A DNA stretch of 64,000 bases from Bedellia somnulentella (GCA_963576735.1 OY755170.1:25900875-25964874); one strand, 5' to 3'; numbered from the stretch's first letter, positions 13,501 through 28,500 are shown. The notes: generated from the sequence alone by a model not told the origin. Translations and numbers: made by a program.

Positions 13501-16500
13501 CACGGTGACAGTTAACTCGTTTTCTGACGTATAAAAACATGACATTTTCTTGTATAAAATATCAATTTTAGTTCAATATCAAATAAAATATCAAATTATT
13601 TTTAATATTTTCATATCTATTTGTATCTTCTTTGGTTATGTATTTTTTTGTTTGTAATTTTAATATTTTTTTATAATTTGTGTTTTAATCATTAGTAATC
13701 AACATTATTCAGTGTGTTTCAAAAGATATATGGCACACAAAAGCAATTGGTACATTGAGAGCTTAATTTTTTAAAACCAGATATCTATCTTGGCTGTAAT
13801 TCCTAAATTTGCTCTCTTGCATTATAATCTACTATTATATGTCACCAAATCCATTATCGAGATAGTATCTCACAGCACACTAAGTCACTTACCTTCGAGG
13901 TACCTTAATCTGTGCGCAACGTCTGTACATATATGTTGAGTTACATTCAACTCCACTCTATTGTCTATGCATGATAGACAAGATAATTATAATACTCCGG
14001 ATTCAATATGCGTACATTAAGATGATTAATTCCAGTGATCGAGTCTGCGTTCTTATTAAAACTATGTTCACATAATCAAATAGACAATCTGGACTAATGA
14101 GTTTTGGTAATTAATTGAAAATCGGTTTAATGCCTGGTTAAATCTTGAAATTTCCCTGGTATATGGATCTTTAAGGTACTAATGGATAAAGGTATGTATT
14201 TCTAAGCTGATTCTATTGCCTTATAATATTTGTTTTTTTTTTGTTTTTTGTAATTATTTTATTGTTTTTTTTATTTTTTTAGAATATGTTTTGCGTTTGA
14301 AATAACTGAAGTTGACCTACGATATCAGTATGAATATGAAAATTCTCTTTGCCGAAACAAGCTGGTTTTAAAATTTCTATGACGCTGTAAACAATCAGCG
14401 TCTGTATTGGTTTATTATGAAACCTCGATAATATTTACTGGCTGTCTGTTTACAGTAGCTAATAGCGGTTTTACCAACATACATTGCACCGTCAGCAATA
14501 TATCGGAGCAAGAAAAATTGTCGAGACTCAAATTATCAGCATGAGAAATAAATATATTCCCAGCAACAAGATCCTGGGTGCATAACAATGATATTAACTT
14601 ACGATAACGTGACTTGTAAGTTAGTAGCATTGTATTGCATTTCAGCAGTCTTTTTGCATGCCGTTATCTACCATGAAATATGATAAAATTGCCATGTCAT
14701 CTTTTTGTTACTAATACTTATAACTGTTTTGATATAGTCAGTAAATATTAAAACATTACAAAAGCATTATAAAAACATTTCGATAATTATATTACTGTTT
14801 TGTTTCAGTTTTATTTGTTACATGGAGAACTTAATTAATTAAAGCGGAAACCCAACGTAGTTCAGTACAAAAAATAGCAATACGAATTCTGGCAAAAACT
14901 AATTGTCAATATACATGGTCCCTACGCCCTTATTGGTTGATTAGAATGACTTTTGTTGGTCATTTGCTTCGCTTAAGTTAGTGCCAAAAAACTGAACTGC
15001 TTACGAATAGTGACATTCTGTGTTCTTCTCTCTTTAGTTAATTTCTCTATGATTTTTTACGAGACTAACGCCCGATTTCTGAATTGAGTATTCAAGCTGA
15101 GAACGACTTAAGTATCGTTTTGTCTCATTCAGTTGTTAAGATTTCAATGCGACAGAACGATACTTATGTTGTTCTCAGCTGGAATACTCAATTCAGAAAT
15201 CGGGCGTATACGTCATTGTCCGGTGCTAACTGAGAATCAGTGTTGTGAGGTTACACTCTCAACAATACGCTGAGTTAGCAACCCTTTCTTTGCAAGATTT
15301 TTTTCGTTGTGTTTTGCTTGTTCTGTTTTTTATTATTTTTATGTGTTGTATTGTTGTATGTACCGAATAAATATTATCTTTCTTATTATTTTTTTCTTTT
15401 TATAATTTATATAGTCCAAAAATTACATCCAGAGGCACGATGACATGTAGTACCAAAAATAGTTGCTGTGTGCAATAGTTCAAGGATTCCGTACCTATCA
15501 ATAAAACGGGACACCATCACTGAGATTTTGATGTCTGTGTTCCTCTTTTACCGGGATCTATCTCGGGAATCGTAATATAATGACATCTGATTTCTTACAG
15601 ATGTATTTCTGTTACAGCTCTAACTACAAATAAATAATAATTAAAGGGGGCTTCCAACAATAGATATGGGCAACAGTTCGATGCTTGAAATGCCTCACAA
15701 AATATTGAATGAAATTATTAACTATACAAAAAACACATATTTTTTTTTGTTTTGTGTAGATAATGGTTTGCCAGGATCGTAAAAAGTAGCGATGGGTAGT
15801 CTTTGCCTACCCCAATGGGAAATAATGGCGTGAGTGTATGTATGTATGTATAATGGAGAAACCCTTGCTGCAAGCGTCACACTCGCATATGGCCGGTTTT
15901 TTTATTCATTTTCTTTATTAGGAATCCATTACTTGATGTTAAATATGTAAAGCAATAATAAAAAACTTATTATAGAATTTTTCTCTTGTAATCTGAATTT
16001 GTTATTCAGACTCAAATAGTCAATATCCAAAATGTCTGGTTAACGATGGCATAAGTTATAGGGAATTCGATGTAAACGTTAATTAGAAAACCAGATAACT
16101 TAGTAACTTTGCTGTGTAGTGTCGGCTTAGAATAGCACTACCCCTTTTCTTCCGGTGGGTGAACGTAAGAGGCGACTAACGGTATTGGGGCTTTTTAAGG
16201 GATTTTTGGGCGATGCGGTTGAAGACCCATCACCAACAACCTTTATTTTACCATCTTTTCCCCACGCAACTTCCAAAAGTGGCTGAGGAATTTCTAATTC
16301 GTTAGCTCTGGCTACCCCTTCTAGGGATTTATAGCCGTGAGTTTATGTATGTATGTATGTATGCAGATGATTTAGTGGTTAGAACATGCGCTTATCATGC
16401 AGAGAGGCGTCGGTTCCATCCCTGCGTCGGGCCTACACCATTGTGTCTTTTCAAAAGTCATATTTGTGGTTAATTTATCTTGGTTGTAAACGACGAGGCT

Positions 16501-19500
16501 ACATGACTAAGTTGTATTAAGTGTATTCGTACCAAACAGCGATAGGCCTGCCCTATGTCATGTAAGTACACTGTCCAAGAATAATATGGGTACTCTGAAC
16601 AAAAGGTAACAATGTCACGCGATGTTCAGAAGTATTAGTACCTTTCCTAACCACTTCGGGGATGTACGTCGTGAACGTTTGATTTCAATGAGGAAATACA
16701 CTTTATCACTCAAAGATCTTAATTACCTTAGTAAATCTATTTTGAATGTACCAGGACAGCTATTAATAGCCGTTTTAATGTTTTTTTAAGCAAACAATAT
16801 GAAAGTTAAAGATGTCTTATTACAATTTACTATTGGGAATCTATATTCAACAATCGAAAAAAGAAACCATTGGCTGTTGATATTTCCAATCTAATGTACT
16901 TGTTTTCATTTTAAAAGTGCTAAGATCAGTTGGTTCAACGAAAGAAGCGGCAGAGTAACAGCATCTGCACTTTATAGAGCAGGCACTATGCTGAGTCGTA
17001 CCCTTTTTCTGTTTTCTGCAACATACATACATATACATACATATTCTCACGCCGTTAGTGCCCATTGGAGTACGCAGAGACTATCGATCGCCACTTTGTA
17101 CGATCCTGGCAAACCTCTCTAGCTTCATTCACATCCATCAATCTTTTCATACATGCTCTTTTATTCTTCGTATTTCGGACACCTGCCTTTTTGATTTTTC
17201 TGCAACTCAATTTGTAATTGTTAAATGTTAATTTGTTTTGTGTTGCAGTTAATAGAAATAAATATATATTCATTCTTCCTTTACGTTTGCAATATTCGTC
17301 TTTGTTCATCATTAGTGCATTTTATTCATCTCTTATCCATTTTTCATGACGTGCCGTCATGCCGTCGATCTCGGTTCATATTAACGGTAGCAGTCAATAC
17401 GTCTGCCAACCCCGTTAGTCCCGCGTTGGGAACTTTATTATATACTCTAATATGAGATACCTATTCAATGATATAATTAACATTATATGATACACATGTA
17501 AATGTATGTTTAGCCGTGTAGTGTCGGCTTAGAATAACACTACCCCATTTCTACCCGTGGGTGATTGTAAGAAGCGACTAAGGGTATAGGGGCTTATTAA
17601 GTGATTTTTAGGCGATGTGGTTGGAGACCCGTCACCCAAAACATTTATTATTACCACCTTTTCCCCAATCAACTTCCAAAAGTGGCTGAGGAATTTTTCA
17701 TTCCAAAGCTCTGGCTACCCCGTTAAGGGATTTATAGCCGTGAGTATATGTATGTATGTATGTATGCACACATGTAAGTAATCAATATGTTAAAGTTATT
17801 TGGTATTTATATTTGTAATGTTGTTACCCCTTTCTACCCACGGTGTTCTAAGAGAACTTTTTATGTGGTTTTTGGGCAATGCGGTTGGAAACCCATCACC
17901 AATGATTCTTTATTTCTACCATCTTCTCCCCAGTCAACTTACAAATGTCGTTGAGGAGTTCCTAGAACTAAAGTTTTGGCTACCTCCCGTTGAGATTTAT
18001 GGCCGTAAGTATATGTATGTATATAAGTAACATCCTAGACTAAGAAACACCATCTATGTTCATCACATAAATGTTTCCCCGCAGCGGGTTCAAACCTGCG
18101 ACTTCCTGACCCACCTAACCACTTGGCCATGAACGACTTTTTCAGAGTAGTCACGTGCCCTTTGATGAAATATAAATGATTCGTAATAATGACTTGTTTC
18201 GCATGTGACAGGTGGTGCAAGAATACGAGAGGGCTGTGATCTTCCGTCTCGGTCGTCTGCTCTCCGGTGGAGCCAAAGGACCCGGTATGTAATTAAATAT
18301 ATATATATATATTTCATATGTTAATGCCGTATAGTGTCGGCTTAGAATAGCACTATCCCGTTTCTACCGATGGGTGTTTGAAGAGGCGACTAACGGTATT
18401 GGGGCTTTTAAGGGATTTTTGGGCGATGCAGTTGGAGACCCATCTCCAACAAACTTTACTTTACCATCTTTTATTCACTCAATTTTCCAAAAGTGGCTGA
18501 GGAATTTCTAATTCCTTAGCTCTGGCTACCCCTTCTAGGGATTTATAGCCGTGAGTATATGTATATATGTATGTTGTTAGATGTTGTTCTGTGTTTTAGG
18601 TCAAAAGGGAATTGGGATTTATTGCCGTATATGTATTTGTATATCTTTGTATGAAGAAGTTAGTCCCGACGTATGGACAAGTTGATTATATTTATAAACA
18701 ATTTTGGAAGAGCAAAAAAACAAACATCAATATTGATTATATAAATGTTGCCCCCAGTGGAGATCTATGTCGTAACCCCCGGATTAAGTAGCTAGTTACC
18801 TACCAACTAGACATCGTCATCGTTGATAAAGTCATCATATAATTCCTAACCGCAATAATTAATTTTGCTGCATCCCGTAGTTTTAGCCCCGTCAGTTGAA
18901 ATCACGATAAATAGAACTATTTTGTATTATCAAAAGTCGTAAAGGAAACACATTTTTTTGGCATTTTATAGAGCTTAAAAACGAGTAGCAAACAAACGTC
19001 AACATCATAAAACACTACTCGTATATCAAATCACCAGACCCCTCATTTTTGGTTCCGCCATTTTGAAACCGCGCTACACTGTCATATTAAAATTCAATAA
19101 ATGACCATCGCCAAAACACATCACTATGCTAATCCGTTTAAAAACAAATTGCTACCCGCACCAGTACCGTCACCAAAACAATAGTTCTGATTTGTAGCCT
19201 GTTGAACAAAACAGAGGTGGATGATCCAATCAGTGGTCACAATTTCATAGGAGTATTCATCGGAACTTCAATACCTTCGTTAGCTTTTGTGGTCCGATAC
19301 GTTTGCCAGCACGTCCCACAAAATAAGTCAAACCGACCACCCCAAACCCGTATCGAACACAATACATTTTGATTGTCACATACATGTAACCCAGTTAAAT
19401 TTGTGCAGTTTTAAAGCTTAATTAGAGATACTAGTACGTATACGCTCACACCTATTGTTCCCATGAGGTCGGCAGAGACTATCGATCGCTACTTTGCATA

Positions 19501-22500
19501 ATCCTGACAAATATCTCAAATATCATTTCATTCACTTCACATTTTCACCTTAGTAAGAACGTTTTCAATTTGGTTTTACATATACATACATATACTCACG
19601 GCTATAAATCCCTAGAAGGGGTAGCCAGAGGTAAGGAATTAGAAATTCCTCAGCCACTTTTGGAAAGTTGAGTGGGGAAAAGATGGTAAAACAAAGGTTT
19701 TTGGTGATGGGTTTCCAACCGCATCGCCCAAAAATCCCTAAAAAGCTTAAATTTGGTTTTACTTTCTACTTAATGAAAAGATACTACATAATGTGTGTGA
19801 TATAGACAGATAGAGACGTAAAACGGTTCATGTTTTCAAAGAACTTTGTATCCTTTGAAAAACTTCGAAGTAACTTGGTGAAAGAACTTCAAGACTGAAC
19901 AGCAGCTAAAGTCAACTATCTGTAACCTCGCTGAGCAGTGTCATTAGTTTAAGAGTAATTAGTGGATTAAAGTTTACGGGGGTAGCAACTTTAAACTTTT
20001 CTTACAATTTCTAGTCGTAATATACAGAGAGACTTTTCAGTAGTTGGTATACAAATGTAAATAGACTTGTATTAAACTAAAACCAAACTCAGTAAAACGC
20101 TTTTGATTCATTGAGAAAAAAAACTTTATTTGCAGCAGTAAATCAAATAAAAAAACATTAGTACTCATTAATATAGAAGGTCGCGGTAAAAACTATTAGC
20201 TGTTTGGTACAAAGGCGGAAGAATTGTTATGAAGCAAAATTTCAGTGCCCCCTGCACTAGGCATAGCCTGCATGAGTTAGGCGGTTTACAATTTTATTAC
20301 GTGTAGACACGGTTTTTTGGTTTATTGGACACCAACCGCAACGCTTAAAATCACTTAAGTGGCCGCAATACTCTTAGCCGCCTCTTACGAACACCCACAG
20401 GAAGAAGTGGGGTAGTGCTAATTCTAAGCTGACACTAGAAGGGTTTTTTTATGTGCTAGCAATTCACACATCTGGACTTCCGTTTATTAATATGGAGTAT
20501 CTTTTGAATTCGCTTTTTGTAAGTCCGTAGCATTTTACGCACCTACGCACTTTGTACATTCCATGACTCTAAATAACAGTTACGCCATCTCGCGGGTGAA
20601 GCGTTAACGTGAGGTAAGGGTTGAGGGAGAGACGATTGTAGCGACACCGTGTCGAGTAGCGGAACTAACTTCATTTATTTTACACAGAGCGTTTATGTCG
20701 GTTCTTATCGTAATATTCAGGAATTTGGTGCCTAATAGATTTCCTTGCCAGTATTAAAGGGTCCAATGAATACCCAAGTATTCAGTTTTCGGAAATAGTG
20801 CAGTTATTAATATATTTCATCAAAGTCGGTATTTTGAGGTTATGTGGTTTCATGACGCCAGATGATGGTGAAGTACTCAGAGTTGCGTCGGTATAACACT
20901 TATCAAAGGTACTTAAGAGTAAACTATACACTTTATTGACGTAAAGTTTTTACTGGATGATTTTAAGTAGGATGTAATTACATTGTTGAAAGCTTGAAAT
21001 CTAATTGTTTGGGCTAGAAACGCCACCTGGCGAAAAGTAGTTGCAATAGTTAATTAACATATAAGTAGTGTTGCCATAGTGCTGTGTACTGTCGGCTTAG
21101 AATAGCACTACCCCACTTCTTCCCATGGGTGATCGTAAGAGGCGACTAAGGGTGTCGGGGCTTTTAAAGTGTTTTTTAGGTGATGCGGTTGGAGACCCAT
21201 CACCAAATGATTTATATTACAATCTTTTCCTCTTCAAAGCCGACTTAACAGATAGTTTTTAGAAAACAGTAGGTCTCAAAGCCATAATATGATATCTTCG
21301 AATAAATTTTCATATAATATATATATTTAAAATCGGACAGTCAAATTTATAAAAGTCTTAAAATTCTATAAATAATACAACCAAGTTGCCGTGTAGTGCC
21401 GTCTTGGAATGTAGCTACCCCTTTCAACCCACGGGTGTTGTAAGAGGCGACTAAGGGTATCGGGGCTTTTTATTGGATTTTTGGGCGATGCGGTTGGAGA
21501 CCCATCATCAAAAACCTCTATTCTTACCATCTTTTTCCCACTCAACTTCCAAAAGTGGCTGAGGAATTTATAATTCCTTAGCTCTGGTTACCCCTTCTAG
21601 GGAAATATAGCCGTGAGTATGCGTATGTATGTATGTAATACAACCAAATTTACTGTCACAAATATATAAATTTCGTTTCTTTTAAGTAATTGTTGGATGA
21701 TGTGGCTGGAAACCGATGACCTATCTTTGTTGGCAAATTTCTTCCTTACTTAACTTTAAAACATGGGTGAATATTTCTAATTATACATGTCTGCCTATCC
21801 CCGCTTGAGATATCTAGCTGGTAGCAAATATATGTAAATGTATATTGTCGAGTAATACGAGTTTAAATAGTACCCCATTGTTAGCGTCCGATATGTCTAT
21901 CATATTAAATTGCAGAACAATCCCCTTCAAAGCGAAGGGTTGGTACAGTATGGAACGTATCTTTAAATAGTTAATTTCGGTGGTTTATAACTGCTGCAAA
22001 CTTATCGTTATTATAGAAAAGAATGTAATTTTTAAACAAAGATTGCAAAATGAAAGCATATTCTTTAAGTAACTCACTCACATATTCAGCATTTAGCCAT
22101 ACGTTTGTTTTCCAAATAAAAATGGAATCATAAAGCGGGGTGATTCACTCAGACGGACATGAAAGTGCATTAATTTAAATTTTACATTTCGTTCGTATTC
22201 AGTTGCTTTTTGAGTATAACTGTATTTAGTTTCTCTAATATGATGGCAAAAGGATCCACCTCAGCTAATTTCGAAGAATTCACAAAAATGAAATATACTT
22301 TTTCGTATTACATATTGTGTTGGACAGCGTCCCCAAAACACAGACAGTACTGCCTTTTTGAATGACGGTAAAACTCTTTGAGCGAGTAAAACAATGCTCA
22401 AACATTTGATTGTTCTACCTTTTCAAAAGCTGGAACGAGCAGTTTTAATGAAAGTATTTTTCAATCGTAGCTGGCTGCAAGTGAACGAAAGGTGCTCCGT

Positions 22501-25500
22501 TTCATAAACGTGTGTTAGTTCCATTTAATATCACACAAAGCATTGTCAAACTTTTATTCGGGCCTAGATATGTCTCTTTGTAATTTGTTTTTAACATTCA
22601 TTTAAACTTTCGGTTAACTGCACGTCAAACAAGATTTACAAAATTTGTGCATTATTAAAATTAGAAACGTTTGTCTGTACCTAAATATACGTCCTTTTGA
22701 CGATTTGTATTTAACATTCATTTAAACTTTTAGTAAACTGCACGTCAAAGAAGATTTACTAAAATTGTACAATATTAAAATCGTGACAGGGTTTTAAAAG
22801 CTTTTAAAAACCGACTGAAACTTTGCGTTATTGTAATATGATGTGTGTTATTTTACACAAATAGGTTTTCCTAAATATAGCGTTGTCACATAATGAATTG
22901 GTATACAATGGCGCGTTTCCCTTTAATCTAATTTATTATTTATCCGTTCTCTTCGTTTAAGGGTTTCGCAGCATAGTGGAAAAAACTTATTCTTATAGTT
23001 TCGTCATTTGTGTATATATATCTGTACGTATATCACAGAAATTATTGTGACAACGTAGTTTTAAGTTATAGCAAGAAAGATTTGTCAGGGTCGTACAAAG
23101 TTGCGATCTATAGTCTCTGCCCACCCTAAAGGATATGAGATTTATTGATTAAATAAAAATAAATGTGTGACTTTTCATTGTTTTAGGCATTTTCTTCATC
23201 CTACCGTGCATCGATACCTACGCTCGTGTTGATCTTAGAACCAGGACCTATGATGTTCCCCCGCAAGAAGTAAGTGCCTCTGCATACTCTCAAAATATAT
23301 CAAAGATCACCTTTCACTGTTATGAATATTATATATTATATTGCTGTGTAGTGTCGGCATAGAATAACACTACCTCATTTTTTCCGGTGGGTGTACGTAA
23401 GAGGCGACTAACGGATTTAGAGCTTTTAAGGGATTTTTGGGCGATGTGGTTGGAGACCCATCACCGAAAACCTTTATTTTACCATCTTTTCCCCACTAAA
23501 ATTTCCAAACGTAGCTGAGGAATTTCCAATTCCTTAGCTCTGGCTACCCCCTCTAGGGATTTATAGCCGTGAGCATATGTATGTATGAATATTATAGCTG
23601 TGAGTGTTTATACGCATATAAAGAAAATCTTCTCTGGAAATAAAAACTATTCAGATTATAGTTAACTAGAAAACTAATTACTGACATAAAATTAAATAAT
23701 CCCTAAATATGCTTTATTTGTTTTTCCTCCACATTGAATTAATTCTTCTCAGCCATAGCTGTGCTCGTCGCCATTTGCTATGTATAATATCACCTACATA
23801 TTTCATTAGTTAGCTTCTAAAGTCATTGGACATAGGGATTCGACAACCAAAACTGTTTCAAAAACCCATTCATATCACCAATAGGTATTGACCAAGGATT
23901 CAGTGACTGTCTCAGTAGACGCAGTGGTGTACTACCGCGTCCAAAATGCCACCATTTCCATCGCCAACGTGGAAAACGCCCACAACTCCACCAGGCTGCT
24001 GGCGCAAACCACCCTGAGGAACACCATGGGCACTCGCCCGCTTCACGAGATCTTGAGCGAGCGCGAAACCATTTCTGGAAACATGCAACTGTCTCTCGAC
24101 GAAGCCACCGAAGCCTGGGGAATCAAAGTTGAACGCGTTGAAGTGTAAGTTTCCTTTTTATAGCAATTAGAGTAACCACACGCTTTTTCCCGAGATAATA
24201 GCTGGGATATGACTGCGTCTAAAGTTTATAAAGTATTATTCAATTGTTTATAGTCAATTTCACTTAAACTGCTATCCTCTCTAGCTGTTTGGCGTGGAAC
24301 TATACTTTTCGTCTAGTCCGTTCTGTCCTACCGTTTGTTCTACCGGTAGGACAGAACGGATAAAAATAGTCCGTTCTGTTCGACTACGCTGTCGAACAGA
24401 ACGGACTACGAAAAAAGTGTCCGGTTTGTTCGACAAGAGATTGTTTTGAGTGATGGGTATTTACCAAGGTCCGATAAGTAAATTATTTTCTAAACTTAAC
24501 TTATACTTATAGTTCATAAATTTCTACCATGTTTAAAACATAAAGGGGTAAAAAGACTTAGAAATTTTTTTGAACTTTGTATGTATTTTTAATGCCTGGC
24601 GGGACTTGTGAAATTTTCGAGAGTGTAAAAACATCAGTAGAAAGAAAAACTTAGAATAATTTCTATAAAAAAACAAAAATGCCCCAAATTATTTCCGAGG
24701 TAATACAGTAACGATCTTGATAGCGTGTGCCTACACTCAGCGGGACCCCCTGTCCTAAAACGATATGAGTATGTCTAGGATTTAGTTCCAAATCAGTTCT
24801 ATCAAATGCAGTCAAAATTTGATTTTGTTCCGTCAAAATGGAAGAAGGGCGTTGGTTTTAATTCGACCTCCAGCCAGCGGGACACTTTTTATTTATAGGT
24901 CACAGGAACTTCAAATGGGTGTCAAACTTTAGTTCTACTTTCATTTATTCCGATCTAAGTGAAAACGGTGTTCTAGCGTAAATAATTACAAAAATAACAA
25001 GGTTCAAAAGAACCTCCAGCCAGCGGCCAACTTTTTTCAATGATGCTGTGGGAACCTAAAAGTTACATCAATCTCTTCCCTTTGTTTAGTTCTACTCGAT
25101 ACCTATAATTACTAAATTGTGAAAATATGTATTTCACTGTATAAATAAAAAGCTTACTTGAAGGTTTCTGTTTTTCATTGTGTACTATTAAAAGATAAAA
25201 TAGAAGCATTTAAAACCGATAATTGAGTAGAACTAAACAAAGGGAAGAGATTGATGTAACTTTTAGGTTCCCACAGCATCATTGAAAAAAGTTGGCCGCT
25301 GGCTGGAGGTTCTTTTGAACCTTGTTATTTTTGTAATTATTTACGCTAGAACACCGTTTTCACTTAGATCGGAATAAATGAAAGTAGAACTAAAGTTTGA
25401 CACCCATTTGAAGTTCCTGTGACCTATAAATAAAAAGTGTCCCGCTGGCTGGAGGTCGAATTAAAACCAACGCCCTTCTTCCATTTTGACGGAACAAAAT

Positions 25501-28500
25501 CAAATTTTGACTGCATTTGATAGAACTAATTTGGAACTAAATCCTAGACATACTCATATCGTTTTAGGACAGGGGGTCCCGCTGAGTGTAGGCACACCTT
25601 GATAGCTCAATGGAAAAGAGCACTCCCTCTGATGATGATTTGCTGGACCATATCAAATTTTAATTTGATAAAAACATTCATATTTGTTTTGCTATGTGTA
25701 GTGCAAAATTAGTTAAATCATAATTATTTTTTAAAAAAAAAGGATGTTTAATTATTCATTGCTAGAAAAGTTCTAAGTAAGTAAAGTACATGAATAAATT
25801 TGTGAATCTAGTTTAACCAAAACACATTTGTTTCGTGACTTTATTACTGACGATAGTAATAAAATGTCTACTTATTTAAGTTACTTATTTTTTGTTGCAA
25901 TAAAATTCATATTTTCAAACATAAATGGCTTTTGTATTTTCGGTCAACAATTGTCCTAGTTCATTAAAAATGTATGTATGGCTTCATAAATGCTAAGAAA
26001 AACATGAAAAACAAGCAATATGCAAGCAAGCAAATGTCTAAGTTATTTTACCACTTCATAGTTTTAATCTAACGTATTACAACTTATAAAGGTCAACACG
26101 ACATTAGGCAGTGGGGCACAGTTTGGTTAGTCTGTTTTAAGTTGTACAGATTCAGTTGGTTGGAGGGAAACATTTCAAAATCATTGCATTATTCCAATAT
26201 TTCTGGTAAAAAAACCTATGTTTTTTTATCTCTTGATGATTTCTCACTCGTGAAAATTTCCCAAGTCCCGCCAGTCACAAGAATATTTATTGTGTAGCAC
26301 AACACTATTTACCTGTCAAACTCACCGGTATAACAAACCGGACACTTTTTTCGTAGTCCGTTCTGTTCGACAGCGTAGTCGAACAGAACGGACTATTTTT
26401 ATCCGTTCTGTCCTACCGGTAGAACAAACGGTAGGACAGAACGGACTAGACGATACTTTTCAGTGAAACATCTTTAGCTTAATCATAAAGATTTCAAGAT
26501 TTTTCAATTGCTCCCTTTTATTATGATCAAATAAAAGAAAGAAGTCGTCCTTTTATTTATCCGATCGACACATACACAATACGAAATTGTGTTTTGTGCA
26601 ATGATATTTACTTTAGTACATTAGTTGACCAGCACATATTTAGCACCTTATTTATTTGTTTAGTAGAATATTGCGACACCCCCAACCCGAGTTGAGGCCA
26701 CCACAGCCAAGACTAGCCTGGCATCGTGTGTAAGTATATACAGTTTTGAAATCTGTTGCTTTGAATGATCTGTTGACTAACAAATCCTTCTATCTGGTTT
26801 TTTAAGTTTTACATGTAAAAGATTCGCCGCTCAATGCCTTCATTTAAAGATGCCATGTGCCACAGCGACTCGAGTGGTCACAAATATATACTTTTATTTT
26901 AAAATATTTATTATCAAAATCAATATATCAGCCAATAGAAGATAAATGAATAAATAGATATATACGGACATATTATACACAGATCAAGTTAGCCCCAAAC
27001 TAAGTATAACTTGTATTATAGGATACTAACTCAACGATATATTTAATATTATACAATACACATATTGCCCTCAACGGGGATCTAACCCGCAACATCCGGC
27101 CTGAGAAGCTAGTCAACTATCCACTCGGCCACGGCTGTCGTCCGAGGATAAGATGTCCGCTATGGGTCGAAGACATCCAAAGGACTGGTTCTGAATAACC
27201 TTCACTCAGGAAGTGAGCAACGGTCACTGCTGCGGGATATCATCGGTTGACGCATCGTTTTTGTGGTGAAAATTTCATAGCTTGATTCATGTATTATGAT
27301 TAAGCTCGATTTGTTGACCACAAAATCGTTGCCGATTTCATCGAACAAAATATTTCAAGACAACAGTCAACATAAGCTGGGGTTTTTACTTAACAACAAT
27401 AACATTGTCCAAGATTGATAGATGAGGATAGCACTGAACAGGACATTGACGCATATTTTAGGACCCGCCATTTTCAGTGAGTGGACGTCTGTTAGCCGAT
27501 GATGATAACGGTGAGTGGACTTCGCCGACTTGTTCTATGGATCGTTGTATTATATTCGTAATGGCATCGACCAAGTCAGCGACTTCCACTGCGTTTACGA
27601 CTTTACCAATTTTTCATCACTTAAAATTATTTCTCATATAAAAGAACGAACTTCTAAATGAAAAACAAGGTAGAAAAAAAAGCTTAGTAAATAATAAAAA
27701 GTAAAAAAAATCACCATGTCACGTGATGTTCACGGTGTGAACGTTTGTATTTGTAGTTGTTATATGAAAATAAAATCCATAAGTTCAAATATATATTTAC
27801 CTTTATAAAAATATAAACATTATGAGCTATATACTTCACAAGTTACATTTTGTGTATATTTCTTCGCACATAGCAAGTGGAGTCGGTGGATTAACATCAG
27901 TTTATAAATGAAGGCATTCTTACATTTTGGCATTCTTTTACTTAAAAATAATTAATTTCATTACTTTAACTTCCAAGTTTCGGAAATAAAAAAGAAGATA
28001 CGTTTACATGGAACTACTGTTCGTAATATCGATGTTAAGCATGTTCAACTGTTGCATATGGAAAGATCACCACCATTTTTATCACGATGTCATTCACTTT
28101 CATTAAGTTGTAAGAAGTGAATGTTTCAAAGTATAAAGTGCACCTGTATCATTTCATCCAGCAAAACTTCATTAACACCCCGAGTTCCTCACGGTATCGA
28201 CAAATGTTTTATGTATGTGTTGTGTTCTCATCTCATCATACATCATTTTATCGACTCTATTTATGACAAACTGGTGTACTCGCTCGATGTATTCTACCCG
28301 GCTACCATTATCGATCGTTACCTCGTTATATGTCCGACTAACCTCTATTGCTTGGTGTTTATATGTGCCCAGATTCATTGCCTTATTTGTTATTAGTAGT
28401 TAATATAATTGGAGGAAACAACAATTACGATTTGTAACATTTTGTATGATAAGATATAAAATTATATCTTACCCACACAACTTCAAATGCGTGATGATGA

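Larger units (their letters stand above)
4862..18211 (+). other. Intron 2 of the stomatin-like gene (13.35 kb)
   Basis: A very long intron packed with SINE-like and LINE fragments, listed separately. No other coding exon was recognised inside it. Unlisted stretches such as 7148-8160, 9744-10500, 10586-12384 and 13516-14841 are AT-rich and I see nothing definite in them. Confidence 0.8.

Noticed and set aside
24310..26451. Helitron
   Set aside because: It has long TIRs and target duplications, which Helitrons lack, and no CTRR end with 3' hairpin.
28121..28403. Overlapping ORFs on both strands as a small gene
   Set aside because: No conserved motif, no splice sites of note; mutual shadow frames in AT-rich DNA.
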